A DNA stretch of 64,000 nucleotides from positions 1-64,000 of the forward strand of contig NW_019775950.1 of assembly GCF_001039355.2 (NCBI RefSeq), in the 5' to 3' direction. The notes under the pieces were generated by a model, which was not told the DNA's origin, ran no database searches, and was given only the letters and a program-made list of their open reading frames with translations. The translations under genes and the position numbers were made by a program. Below, piece by piece: positions 11,036-24,109 of this stretch. Each line of letters opens with the position of its first letter. Position 1 is the first letter of the stretch. This stretch comes from Lingula anatina (taxonomy: Eukaryota > Brachiopoda > Lingulata > Lingulida > Lingulidae).

Positions 11036-14000
11036 TTTGTAATGCATTGGGAAAATCAATACCATGCTTTCAATGTGCAACAAGCCACTGAAATAATTAA
11101 AACAATTTCATAGGGAGTCATTCTCAATTTTACCTAGACTCCAAATCAAGTTTAGTGTTATATTAAGCAATAATGCCTGGTTGGGAAATTAAAAGATTAC
11201 CTGATAATGACAGTAATGGGGACACCAGCCACCTGTTTATCTCAGTACTTAACACCCAGTTAAATAGCTAGGAACAGCAATTATATGATTTGACCTAAGT
11301 AAAATGCCCTAATAGTGCAGAATAATCCTCTTACCTTAATATGAATGAGATTAGTAATTACACTGACCATGTCCTAGAAACATTTCATGTCGTGTTCCCC
11401 CCAACCCCCTAAAAATACTGTCAGCATGCTAAAATATGTAGAAACTGCCTTTGTGTTGGACAGAAAATTATATTGTGAATTTTCAATCAAATATTCATCA
11501 ATGTTTTAAAATGAAGTATATATTTAGTGTGACTAGATTACAATTCATATTTTTGAAGTCTGAAAAGAAATTTTTTGATGTCAGAAGCTAATATACCAAG
11601 AGGTTGGCACATCTACAGGTACAGGACATGCAGTTAGCCACAAGTGGTTTTAGGTTAAGAAAAGAACAGGACCAGCTTTTCTGTGGCTTAAGTGCCCGAG
11701 CTTTGTGCACATACTTCCGTAGATTATGACACATCCTTAACTGAGTACTTGAAACACCAAACATTGCTTCTCCATCTGACCGCCTTTCATTACTTACATG
11801 ATAACGCATTAAATGTAAGAAAACTGTTATGCGTAAACAATCAATACTTTCCTTCTGCAATACAATAACAATGATGAAACATTTTGTTTTCAGTATTATG
11901 CAATACTGATACTGAACCAACATACTCGAGGCATACTCATATCAAAGAAGTGTTTTACTTGTGTGCAATAAAAACACTCTCTTCACCTTTGTCATATGTA
12001 GCTAGTGTATCACAATTCAAATAACATCAGTTTGGCTTAGCAGGCTGTAAAATTGCAATATCTTAGTCTAAGTGTGTGGTCAGTGTGTGGGATAACCTCA
12101 TAATGGATCCACCAACCACAGGATAATATCAATTAAAATTTAAAGATACACAGTTTGTCCATCAGCTTCTCAATTTTAAAGCTTACTAAAATAAGCAGAT
12201 TTCCTATTAGTACAATTGCTTATCTTTACAGTGATAGCTTAAGGTTTAAACGACGCATTTAAATGTTACCTTAGACATTTTAGGTGTTTTTATGTTACTA
12301 AAAATCTCAATATTTTAAACCTTTGACAGCATTTTAAAGAATAATAGTAAGAATGAGTCCAGAGACCACTGTAGACATTGACTTAAATAGTACCTTTAAT
12401 TTGGAGTACACAATAGCCTTTGTGACCAAAGTCACTATGCCATATATGTATATTAAAGTAAGGGGAGACATCTTATATGCATTCCAGCTAGGTTGATGAC
12501 CATGTTTAGTGCCTCCAGCCCGAAGGCACAGGTATCACTGGGCAGCTTATTTAATAGGAGGAACACTGCATTGTCAAATTGGCTACCCAGCAGTAATAAA
12601 TTTGACTGGGAGGAAAGGACTTGCATTTAAAACATGCCACTTAAAAGAAACAGGGTTGAAGGGTGATGTGAAAGATGGTTGCTTTAATTGAGACAACTCC
12701 ACTCCCGCAATCATTTATCACATGGCTTAAGTTAATAAATCAACTGAACTGCCACTGTGGAGACTGTGGCTGGTAGGATTCCAAAGGAATGCCACACTGT
12801 AAAACTGCTGTTATTTTAATGGATATGTTGTCCATACCTAAGGACCATAATCTTTACTTTGGGCCCAGTGATTAATGAATTTCTTGTCCACAAATGTAGG
12901 TCCTGACCACTGTTCAAGCAGCCAAACTTAAGGTTAACACATTTTTTTTGTAACATGTTCTTTTTTTTTTCAGACCAAGTCCCTTCAGGCAATTATTGGA
13001 GACTTTGAAAATGCAACAGTTATGAAAATGCCAAAATTTCACAAAAAGGCAATTAGAGAAATGGATTCTAATCCATTCAAAGCAGACATGAAAGCTTTGG
13101 GATTGATCATATTCGAAATGCTGGGTGTATTAAATCATCAAACACCCTCAGTCACTCACTCAGCCACTGGAGTAACCAAAAGCAATCAAAAGAACAAACC
13201 ACTTTCTAAAAATAGGACCAAGAAACTTCCAGATATTGTTACATCCACATTACATCCAGGTTCTCACTCAAAAGGTAGAATTGGCAGGACAAGGAAAAGA
13301 ACTTTACCAGAGGTTCCGTCACACAAAAAAGAAAAGGTCCAAAATTTGTACAGCATCGATGAAGATGATGATGCAACAAAATATAATCAGCTGGCAACAA
13401 ATTACAATAAAAACATGGAAGGCAATCAACAGACATTACCCAAAGAACATTTTCAAAGTAGCTACAAGCTTTGTTATGATACTTTGTCCATTGCTAGTGT
13501 CGATAGCATACAGTCCAGTGACAGTCAGATGACAACCCAGCTCTCCACTGCCAGAGATCCCAATTATGTTGAGCCAAAATCATCAAGAACCTCTGGACAT
13601 GGTATCAGAACTAAAAGAAAGCTCCCCTTGTTACCACGGCTACAGGAAGCCCCAGAAGCTGCAAGTGCCTTTATTCCAACTCAGCTACATACAAATCTCC
13701 AAAATGAAAACCTGCCCATCAAATCTAAATTTACCTCGTTCACAAATGCAGAAGTCCATACTGCATGTGCAGCTGGACAGCACCAGCCCAGATCAAAAAA
13801 GGATTGTCAGCCTCAATTTGTAAAGAAGCAGACCAGTCTCATTACATCAGGGTTTGATACTGCTGAAATACAAAATGGGAAAGGCACAAGGAATACTAAT
13901 CCACATTTATACAGCAGTCAGATTACATCCATCTCCACAAATGCAGCAACTACTCCAGAAGACAGTGCAGAAAAGAGAAACTCCTCTACCTCTCAAGAGA

Positions 14001-16034
14001 GCACGTGCAGCCATGACAGTGGTGTGGTGCTGAGACCAGAGGGACTACCACTGGGAACACGACCTGGGATGTACTTCAAAAATGAACCTAGAACAAGAAA
14101 AGGAATATACACTCAACCCCTGAGAAGCATGGGGGAAAGTCACTCAATTTTAAGTGGATTCATCCAGAAACAGAAAGCCCGTCACAAAACTGTCAGACCA
14201 AATGTAAAATTGAGCTCCAGCAGTGCTGAAAATGGTAATGTCCCTAAGAACAGATATTCTGTGGTTAGTACTGACTCTGGCATTAGTTATGGTCACAGCA
14301 CCATACCCAGTCCTTTTTCACAAAGGCATAGCATGGCAACAGATTCTGACAGTGTGTTTGGTAGTCAGCAGTCACTTCATGGGGGCAGAAACATCGACAC
14401 TGGTCAGTTTGGCTTGACCAACAGTGACCTCTCCTCAGTGAATTACTATGAAATGAAAAAGATTCCCTCTTCATCTAAATCTGCATCACTCTCCCAATAC
14501 AAAAAACACAATGGTTCAAAATCAAATCACAACATTCATACCTTGGAGAATTCTGATGTTAAGCCACAACCATGGTGTGCAAGGGAATCTCCATGCTCTC
14601 TCTCAGAATCCACTTCAAGTAGATATCAAGAGAGTCCCTATCTGCCTGTAAGTCCACCAGACAGTTTCTACACAAGCAGAGAAGACCTGTATGTCAGGAT
14701 ATCTGATGTCCAGTCTTTGAAACACAATATCATCCTCAATGATTCTGATGACAAATTCAACAATCCAGATGCTGATAAGCAAAATACAACTCAGACTGGT
14801 AGCAAGTCTTTAGCAGATCCGATTGCCGAGAGGTACGACTTACCAGTGCATCTCAAGGGAGTTAATACTGAGCAACCTGTGTACAGTACACCTTCAGCTA
14901 TGTCCAAATCAAACTATGCCAGCAGTAAACCATTACCAGGTAACAGACCAGGTAAACATCAGGCACTTTCACTCAAAATAGATGGAAAGTCATCTTTGTC
15001 AGAGAAGAAACTTATTTCACGAAAATCTCCCCTCACAGAGGAATATCTCAGGAAACAAAGGATTCTTCCTAAACTGAACAGTTTAGGCCAGGATGACATC
15101 AAAGATGATGAGACAGATTTTTGTTGGGATGACACCTATGAAGATTTTGCCTTACCACATCAGCATAAGGTATCTGGCCACCTGGTGTCCAATAATAAGG
15201 CACCGCAGTGGTCACCAGTGGACAGAGTTATAGACACTCAGGAATGCAATGTTAAACCACCCAAAGTGACCCAGCTGAGAGACTCTGACACTGAATCTGT
15301 TAGTTCACTAATATCTGATGCCAATTTAATTATACAGAAAATGAAATCCTCGAACACTTCAGTCAAAACTGGCCTCACCAATCTGGAAGAGGGTTATGAG
15401 AGTGACACATTGGAAACCATATATTTACCTGGCCAAGAAAGTACCGGTGGGTATAAAAACGACCCTAAACCCCACTTAGGAAACAGACAAAAACTGAACA
15501 GAAGTGTCACTTTTTGCTGGGATGAAACCAAATCTGCAAACCGCAAAGTAAAATTGAAGAACTTAAAAAGACCTGTGGGAAAGAAAAACATGGAACCACT
15601 AGCCAGTGGCAATCTTTCCAAAAACTATGCTAAATTTTTCCCAGCCAAACCTGCCATACCTACACAACACCTGCATGCCATGAAAAGTACAGGGCAACTA
15701 GGAATATACGGAACACAGGTATAAGAAATTTTGCATCTAGGTAAAAGAAAAAATAATCATTATAATTAGTCAAGTATAAGGTGAGGTTACATGTATGTTG
15801 TATGAACCCCAATACTATATAATGATCAACAAATTGTGTCATGTGAAATTGTGATAAAGAGTAAAATCATGTCTAATGCAACGATCTGAAAAAGTATAGA
15901 TTAATGTGATACATAACTGATGTGAAAATGTTTCTCTCTTGTAGCTTCTTGCATTGTGTGAAGAGTGTTGGGAAAGTTCTCCTCCTTCTGATGTTGTGGC
16001 AGGAAAACTTCAGCAAAGTTCCCAGGATTACTAA
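6510..16034 (+). CDS. BMPR2/type II TGF-beta-receptor-like pseudokinase with giant serine-rich insertion (5' partial)
   Basis: Exons: about 6520-6645, 10032-10273, 10505-10697, 12974-15718, 15945-16034, all with GT-AG sites and matching phases (0, 2, 0, 0). The first encodes a basic CCCGR juxtamembrane tail and ELEDMQVL, like the start of type II receptor kinases. Then come a kept beta-3 lysine (GTVKLY), an alpha-C helix EKAVYDRLALSEHENL, ADISRGLAHLH, a degenerate catalytic loop VHNNLTTKTIFV (HRD Asp to Asn, Asn to Thr), GDFEN in place of DFG, and DMKALGLIIFEML (subdomain IX). No glycine loop or APE is visible. The 2.7-kb exon then inserts about 860 Ser/Asn/Lys-rich, probably disordered residues before the last exon restores subdomain XI (LLALCEECWE). 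It is probably catalytically dead. The ectodomain and transmembrane segment are lost at the N. At least about 1,130 residues are encoded. Confidence 0.7.
6646..10031 (+). other. Intron of the pseudokinase gene
   Basis: A 3.4-kb AT-rich intron between the juxtamembrane exon and the kinase N-lobe exon. Apart from the GT microsatellite and short homopolymers (T and G runs near 9680-9705), no gene or clear mobile element is seen. Confidence 0.6.
7806..7842. repeat. (GT)n microsatellite
   Basis: Pure GT dinucleotide run in the first visible intron of the pseudokinase gene. Confidence 0.95.
10984..11035. repeat. (ATT)n microsatellite
   Basis: Trinucleotide run in the 2.3-kb intron (10698-12973) of the pseudokinase gene. 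The rest of that intron holds no supported feature; the 111-codon minus-strand frame at 11588-11923 looks like chance. Confidence 0.9.
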
Positions 16035-16273
16035 GACTGGCAATAGCGCCTGTATACAGAAATTTAATTGGAACTTCAGAATGAGCCAGACCCAAATTTT
16101 ATAAGACAAAACATTTTTTCTGTTTTAAATAACATTTCACATTTATTGAATCAAAACATTTCCCCTAATTTCAATGTTTAATGTTTTGAAGTTAATTTCA
16201 AATTGTTATGACCATATATGTATAAGAATAATTAATCTAAAACAAAGAAAAAAAATTGCATTTTCTTTGGTAT

Positions 16274-16279
16274 AATAAA
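16274..16279 (+). terminator. Polyadenylation signal AATAAA of the pseudokinase gene
   Basis: AATAAA lies about 240 bases after the TAA stop at 16032-16034 on the same strand. The gene converges on BTBD9, whose own 3' end lies about 1 kb further on. Confidence 0.5.
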
Positions 16280-17325
16280 GAGTGCACTTGTGAATTCAAA
16301 TGACTGAAAGTAGAGCAAATTGCAAAGTTATGTTAATTCTGAATTTACCAATATCAACAAAATAATAAAAATATCTTTGCCTTACAGTATACATAAAAAA
16401 GTACTCTATCAAACAAGCTGCTTACTGAATATGTTTACCTCATGAAAATTTAGCACTTTCCACAGCAGGAAGTAAGCATTATCACTTTGAAAAAAGTTTG
16501 TATGAATATTCATATACTAAAGTCCTACTTCAGAAGAAGGAATTGTTCCTCGCAACAGTGGAATGGCAAGTTTAGTGGAAGCACAACCATGCAGATGAAC
16601 ATTATGAAATCTGCTCTGAGTAACAATCTTTACAGTTAATATCTTCCCAGTTCTTACATAATACTTTTTTTTTCATGTGGGTTAAAGATTCTTGACAAAA
16701 AAATTGCTAACGCTATTTAAAATAGTTTAACAGGTACTCAAATGTTTCTATTTTAAGCATCTTGCATCAGAATATAATATTTATCTGAGAGAAGTTATGT
16801 GATTGAGCAGTGAGTTTTAGTACAAGTCGTATGTATTTTACAGCTACTCAGTAGCAAATATATTGTAGTAACAGCAAATATAAAGACTGTTGCTCACTCC
16901 ACTGTACAGTTTATCCAAGGCTTAACCTACTCAAATAATCTACAATTTGCCCTAAGCCTTAACGTGCGAATAGTTATAGGGATGTAGTGATAGCACTTGT
17001 GATTTTTGGCAACAGATAAAATTGTGTTAAGGAAGAATATACCAGTTACCCAATACTTATACTACAGTGATTCCAGAAGCAAATGATACTCCTTTAAGCA
17101 ATCATAAATGTATCAACTTTGTGTAAACATAAAAAAAAAAAATTATTATTCCAATTCTGCTTGAACCTTTTCATTAAATTAACATAAATAGTTAATGCTT
17201 GGGACCCATGATTAAGTAACCTAATCACCTCTGCAAAACATTACCAATAAATGTCAAGTAACACTGCCAACGTGAAAAATCATAATTGACATGGAGTTCA
17301 GTCTTCACAGCAATCTCATTGCTGC

Positions 17326-17331
17326 TTTAAT
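17326..17331 (-). terminator. Candidate polyadenylation signal ATTAAA of BTBD9
   Basis: ATTAAA on the minus strand about 100 bases past the BTBD9 stop codon. It is the common variant signal; no AATAAA was seen closer. Confidence 0.4.
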
Positions 17332-17431
17332 TTTAGTGCACCACCCCTTTAAACTTGCATTGATGACTGTTTTTTGTTGAACACAGGTTGTGTTAGATAC
17401 AAGCCTGTAGTTATCCAAGTCTTTCATGCTG

Positions 17432-20400
17432 TTACGTCATGTCAGGATTACTGGACTGCTCTGTCATGGGTGGAAGGGGCATCTGTGGTGTCTGCGGCAT
17501 GGCAGAGGAACCGGCTGCTGCTCCCTCAGGAGTTGAGGTGGTACGGGGGGTTGGTTCATCCACACCCCGGGCATAGCGAGCCACAGACAAGGAGTCACAA
17601 GGACACTCGAAATGAACACAATGAAAAACCTACAAGAAAAAAGCAACACGAGTCTCTGTAACATATTGAATACAGGAGAATTTTAAAAGATGTGTCTGCA
17701 TATAAAAACCAATACCTCATAAAATACTGATGTTGAACAAAATTATTTTATCACAGCCTGATTATAGCACAGATATCTCAAAATACATCATTATTATTTA
17801 TTATAATATTTCTTTTAAACCCAAATAAAAACCAGAATAACACTTAAGTATATTGGTCCACAAATTTTCTATTTAAATGCAATAAAATCTTAACCCACCA
17901 GGTCTTTGAATTTAATTAATTTGTTTTGATGTCATAAGACTTTCAAATCTTGTCTACATACTTCATTTGCTGTATTCTGAACTCCAACTATCTTGACAAA
18001 TGTGACTGGCCTTGGTGGAAAAACTATGGTCTGCCATGACCTGAAAGAAATAAAATCTCTCTTAATATGCAGTAAGTATTATATTGCTTCTTATTTCAAC
18101 AGTTGTATTTTGGTCTGTATGAGAGTAACATATTAAGGTAGACACTGCCAATATTCACATATACTTACTTGCAGTTTTCCCTTGTTTTGTCTGCCACTGT
18201 ATGCCAAGTCTGTTGGTCAGTGGATACTTCTATCTTGTAACTATAACTACGGTCATCGCAATCCCATAGCAACATTCTGAAAAAAAAAAAAAATCCAAAT
18301 ACCATGAGTATGCTCAAGATATTTAAGGTATTATCCTATCTGGAACTTTGAATAATCTGCCGATGTTATAATCACTTTTCTGAGGTCTGCATAACAACAT
18401 ACTGGCCTTGGCCAATGTCTATAAATGTATAACATTTTTATGATAATGAATATTATAAGATAGTAACAAGATATTACCTAGATGAGTATTATGTTCATAT
18501 AATTCAATATAATTTTCATCAATCTAAAAAGTTCCTTCAAGTAAATGAGCCATGAATGCCAAACAGGTATTGCCGAGTTACCTCATGGACCCTATGATAT
18601 ATGGCTGTGCTAGCTGCACCACTATTGCACCACTTCCAAGCTGGTGACAGGTGTACCCCGAGTCCCAGTCATAGTTCTTGGTGTCACCATTGATCAGAGC
18701 ATTCCGGCTCCTGCTCACCCCCTCAATCACACAGGCACTGGCTTCAATGGTAGCCACATTTTCAGAAGGGACTGAAAAAGAGAGTTTTTGTTTTTATGTA
18801 ATATTCAAAGGGCTTTGTGAATGTCCTCTGTAAATACACATCATTTTAACCAAAGCCATATTTTTTGCAATAACCTTGCTTCTCTAAATATTTAAGATGA
18901 AAAAGAATCATGACCCTCAAAAATGAAACATCAGTCTTGTACTAAATTACTCAATCAATAGAATTTTAAAAGCAATATCAAGTGTTACTGCTTTTAATGT
19001 CAAAAGCATGTCAATAGTTTGATGTTGTACTCACCTAGCAAACCTCTTTCCAGCCTAAATGGTTTCGTGCTGTACAGACATTCAAATGCGACTGCATGAA
19101 AAACCCTGTTTACTGTGTTGTGAGTTCCACCAATCTTGAGAAACCTGCAAATGAATACAGGAAACTGAAAAACATTTTTCTCGTGTCATATTTATAAACG
19201 GAACATTATTACACTAGTTGTACCAGTGGCACCCTGAGCTTCAGAGATAACTTGACACTTACCTCTTCACTATAGCCTATCTTCATCGTGTCAAGTTACC
19301 TCTGACGAAAATAGTTTGACCTAGTTTATATAAGCCAATCGAATCCATGTTTCAAAATTTTTCACCAAAGTTTGGTGAAAACGCCGATTGGTTGACCGTC
19401 AATCGGCAATCCTCGGCTGATTCCGCAAGCTCCATACTAACAACATAGTTATTGTCGAGTGCGGAGACATCCGAGTAGTTCCGAGTGCATAACCGTACAC
19501 AAAGAAAGCATGGAGTATATCGGAATTGAAACCAAAGCAGTTTGATGCCCTGCATAATTATCTACTGAGGGATGATGTATTTTGCGTGCTGCCCACAGGT
19601 TACGGCAAGTCCCTGATATTCAGCCTTATCTTTGATTGGTCCGGATTTGAACAAAGCGCGCTTTTGACTCGTTCGCGTTCATTGGCTAGATCGTTCAATG
19701 AGTCATTGAGTGCGGGCTTTAAATTTGATTGGCAGGCGGCGGAGGCAATCGAATGTGGTCAGAGGTTACTTGACACGATGAAGATAGGTTAATAGTGAAG
19801 AGGTTAGTGTCAAGTTATCTCTGAAGCTCAGGGTGACCAGTGGCTACGTTATGACCATTTGACCACTAAAGAAATGAATTGCATTAAAATAATGATTCTG
19901 TGAGGTAACTGTCGTAATCCCTTAAAAAGGCAATTACCTTACAACCCTTGCCGGAAAGTGCAAATTCTGCCATGACCTGCATAAATATTTGGTGTGGTCC
20001 ACCACTCTCACCCAGTCCTTGTCATCCATAGATACATCTATGTAGTAAGAGTAAGACCTGGAAGAATAAAACAAAACAATCACTTCAAGTTTCAAACATT
20101 GTCAAGTTGTTGGTGGAGAGTACCAGTTAAATTGTATTTCAGAAATATATCAGAATTTCTCGTTATCTCTGTAACAATGTTAAATATATGCATAATACCA
20201 GCAATATTTTAACTGCCTTACATGCTCACCTTTGTTATGCAATCAGAACTTTTAAAATAAAAAATCCCAATGAAAATCACCTTGAAAACCAGGCAACAAT
20301 GTAAGATGTCACTTCAACTAAAAGCTCTACAATCTATAAGAAACTCATTATCTTCATAACCTTACCTCATGTCTCTGTCCCACAGTAGCAGTCTTGCTGT

Positions 20401-20945
20401 GTTAATGATGGAAGGTTGAGCTAACTCTACTACCAGTTCACCATTGGTGTCATCTATGGGATGTCTGGAGAACCCTCTGTCCAGATCATAGTTCAATGTG
20501 TCCCCATCCAACAGGGCAGCTTTCATCTCACCTCGGACCAACTTGGCTCCATGTCTCATTGTGGCAATGTTCTCATTGAGGGCTATAAGATAAAAATACC
20601 TATGGGTAAAACAACAGATTTTCTAGGCTCATTCTAGCTTATATAATCAATACCAGCTTTAAATGATAATTAATTCTGGTTTTAAAAAAATCAAAATTGT
20701 TGACTTGTTCTGTTGGCTAAGATGTATACATTTAACTATAAGAAGGGCATCAGATTTTCCAGTCACATACTATCATCACCACAGATCTACACAATCTTTA
20801 GCATAATACATTACAAATGATAGATCATTAAACTGAAAAGAAAACTCATTTGACTACTGTACTTGGTTACTATGAGAAAAGTTTTTAAAAATATATACCA
20901 TGTTTGGAAAATTTTCTCATTGAAAATATAATACCCTTTAATTTA

Positions 20946-20999
<54 letters not shown>

Positions 21000-23206
21000 T
21001 ATCACGTTGTTTCCACACAACTGAAAATATGAATAATATTTTCAACGCAAGTTGAAAAAGGACTTACTGAGAAATCCCCTATAGTGAAGCTCCATGTCCC
21101 TTTTTTCTGTCTTAAACTTTATGGCATCTAGAATGGCATCAGCAGAAACTAACTCTTTAGGCCTGACCTTATTCAACAGGTCTTGCAGTGACATCAAGGT
21201 CAATCTTATGTTTTTCATTATTTTGGCTATATCACAGTTGGGGTTCTTTTCATACCAAAGACAAACTGCATTGAAAATCTCCACCTCTGGGGCACAGAAT
21301 GAGTCCCTGGCGAGCATCTCGCATAGTGCACTCTGAAACAACATAAAAAACACCATAAAATATCATGTATTTAGTATATATAAAATTACACATAAATATC
21401 AAATAACCACATTATATTTAAAATGATATCAACATAACACTGACATTTAATATTTAAGCATTCACTTAAAACTACTATCAAATGCCAAATGGCACAGTTT
21501 TAACTGAACTGGTGTTCAACTTAAATTGTTCCAAGTTCAAAACTTCAATAGATATGGAACGAGTAAATATCAGTTTTAAAATTCGGGACAGGTGAAAAAA
21601 AAGCTGCATTTCCTGACCTCAGATAAACAAAGAAAGGCTTCACTGTTGATGATGTCCTGGGCATTTCTGTCCATGTAATGAAAGCAAGTGTCTGATAAAG
21701 TTCGCAAGCTGTACATGCTGGCAATGTCATAGATCAGGCACACATTCTTGGTGTTTAATACAGCCTTTAAGTACTCCGATATTGCCTTTTCCATCTCCAC
21801 AAATCCATACTGGTGAGCAAGTCCCAGTACATCCAACACCACATCCTCCTGAAGTAGAATATTGCCTTGTTCATTTAAGTGCTGGATGAAAAATATGTAT
21901 TATTACTCATGTCAAACATTTGCTATGATGATAATAAACATTGCCCTTGAAGGTTATTAAAAAACCTCGTCGTGTTGCATTTACTCATGTGAGAAAACCT
22001 TATGTCAGCTAAAAGGCTTAGATTTGAATCAATTAGGATGTTTGTGTATTCCATGCTAGTTATTGCGCACATGCTCATTTATAAAAAAAAAAAAATCATA
22101 TCTCATATGCTACTTTTATTTTCAAAGGGCTCATATAATTGAAATACTCCTTGTAATTTCAATATGTATGTAATTTTCCATTTTCCTCCCATTTTACGAA
22201 CTGGTATTTTACTCACCGTCATTTCACCCAGATTAACTCTGCCAGTGTATATGTATTTGAGTAAATGCCGAAAAGCTGTGGCACTGGTGTCCTTCAGTTC
22301 TATTTCTTTGCAGCTACTTTCTCTCATTCCACCAAACAATAGGGCCCTGGAAAAAAGTAGGTTTTGATTAATATTTATGGTTTTAGCGACTGTTAATTTT
22401 TATTAACAGGATAAATTCTGAAGTCCTGCAAATTTACCATCTTTAGTTTAAAGGGATAACAACTGTACGTATGATATCCATATTTCACAATAAAACCATT
22501 GTAAACAACTGATAGAAATATAAATTCTTTTTTACCACTAAAACGACAGTTAAGGCAATTATTCTGGAATTTGTGCTTGCCATCACATCATGTGACCTCC
22601 ATAGCTTACTACACTCTGTAATAATCTATTAAGAGAATATTACAAAAAAAACAAACTTTTTAAGAAAAAAAACAAAAAAAAAACAAACATGGACTAACTT
22701 TGAATATTGGAATGGATTCATTAAACATTAGTAAGTATGGGAAAATTGTCATTTACTCCAGGAAAATTCATTTTTTGGCCAAAAAGATCAGCCGTTATCC
22801 CTTTAACATACAGAATCCATTATTTTCTTTAACTTAGTAAAACCATAGAAGATTTAACCATTTAAGAAAGATTATCAATAAACATGAAACATCAATGATT
22901 GTTTTAAAATTAATCTCAAGTGTTCACATACTAGTGTAGTAAAATATTACATATTAATTAATCTGATAAATGACAGGAAATACTATAATACTGATTCACA
23001 ACACACAGAAAGATAACAACTTACCTGAAGTATTCTGATCTTGCAGCCAAGATGACCTTATGTGCACTAAAATGTTGCTGTTCCACAATGATGGTAACAT
23101 CGTGATAATCTGCATTCTCAAACAGTGCTCCAATGTTGTCAGACAGATGCTGTACATGGTCAATCTCTCCTGCTGACCCAGAGCGAAGCAACCGATGGTC
23201 ACACAT
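17432..23206 (-). CDS. BTBD9: BTB/POZ domain-containing protein 9 (BTBD9), complete
   Basis: Eleven coding exons read 5' to 3': 23206-23025, 22346-22217, 21881-21618, 21332-21068, 20582-20366, 20057-19938, 19144-19035, 18771-18582, 18276-18169, 18040-17962, 17629-17432. Every junction has GT-AG and the phases agree, giving 620 residues against about 612 in human. The start is the ATG of MCDHR, just upstream of GEIDHVQ. The BTB domain (about 30-130) has DYHDVTIIVEQQHFSAHKVIL and GGMRES; a BACK domain follows (QYGFVEMEKAISEYL, YSLRTL, DRNAQDI). Two discoidin-like (F5/8 type C) modules each show ALLDGDT or ALINGDT, NYD and LLLWDRD or LLLWDCD. The tail is Pro/Thr-rich. BTBD9 is a cytosolic, probably cullin-3-linked synaptic protein. 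Intron 6 carries a transposable element and intron 1 a TTAA MITE. Confidence 0.95.
19230..19835. mobile_element. 606-bp non-autonomous DNA transposon carrying a RecQ-helicase fragment
   Basis: Ends at 19230 and 19835 are inverted repeats of about 76 bases with few mismatches (CACCCTGAGCTTCAGAG at each end), flanked by a perfect 8-bp target duplication, ACCAGTGG (19222-19229 and 19836-19843). An 8-bp duplication fits hAT or P-type transposons. Inside, on the plus strand, an open frame around 19511-19792 encodes LKPKQFDALHNYLL followed by VLPTGYGKSLIF, the N-terminal edge and Walker A motif of a RecQ-like SF2 helicase. It ends inside the right inverted repeat, so only a fragment was captured. 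It sits in a BTBD9 intron, opposite in sense to the helicase frame. Confidence 0.85.
20947..20998. repeat. (CA)n microsatellite
   Basis: Pure CA dinucleotide run in a BTBD9 intron, just downstream (in gene sense) of exon 4. Confidence 0.95.
22448..22806. mobile_element. TTAA-flanked MITE, copy 1 (AGGGATAA family)
   Basis: TTAA flanks at 22448-22451 and 22803-22806 enclose inverted ends AGGGATAACAACT and AGCCGTTATCCCT. The body aligns throughout with 42455-42740 (shared blocks such as ATATTTCACAATAAAA, GTGACCTCCAT, AAGTATGGGAAAATTGT and TTCATTTTTTGGCC). There is no ORF. It lies in BTBD9 intron 1. Confidence 0.8.
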
Positions 23207-24109
23207 CTTGGTGGATTTCACAGTGTTTTTTAAGCACTGCTTCAAGTAGAAGTATCCCCATTTACACCTTTTTACTGCAAGAATAAAATATGAACATGGA
23301 TAATATCAAGTTAGCATGAAATCATTTCAAAGACGTGAATGACCTTTTTTTTTCAAGCAGATCTCATACAAGTAGACATTGGTCATATTTGAAATATACG
23401 CATATGAATCTCTATTATATATTTATTGTCTTGTGACAGGAAGAAAACTGAAAACTAATGTGCATGCATATATAGATCTATCAAAGAGAGACTTCATGGT
23501 AACAACTAACTGTATTTTGGCAGAACTGGTACACCTACTGTACATTGGGTACAGGTTACAGAACTAGGGTGACATAAATTTTCATTAGATCCGAGTAGTA
23601 ACATGAAACTTGTTTTTCAAAGTTCAAAAAGTTGGCACCATCAGTCGAGAAAATTTTAGTGAACAGTGCTGATAACACATTCACCGGAAAAATGTGTCAA
23701 CAGCCAGCATGACATTTGACAACGCTCGCTTCTGCATCGTGACTGCCTACCCTCGACGAAATTACGCAGTCAGTATAACCTCACGATCTAGGTGATTTCA
23801 AAAATAATACTAAAATACTGATTACGTACTATATCAACATAAACCCCACAAAATGAATCACGAAAAGCAAGGAGACTGAGCACTTCGATTACAGTAAACG
23901 TTACCTTACTCCATGTCAACCATTCCAACCGTATCACGATTGGAGACCAATGTGCTAAAAAAAAAAGGTCCCCTACAACATGTCTAACGTGCAAGTAAGC
24001 TTTAAATTTGCAATTCTGCATTAAAAAAGATTTTACTTCAAGATATAATGACCACATACAATGAAGCATATGTGACTGATATTTGTTATATTATATATTT
24101 TCCACTTAC

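Noticed and set aside
11588-11923. 111-codon minus-strand open frame inside the pseudokinase intron
   Set aside because: Composition is that of the surrounding intron; no domain recognised.
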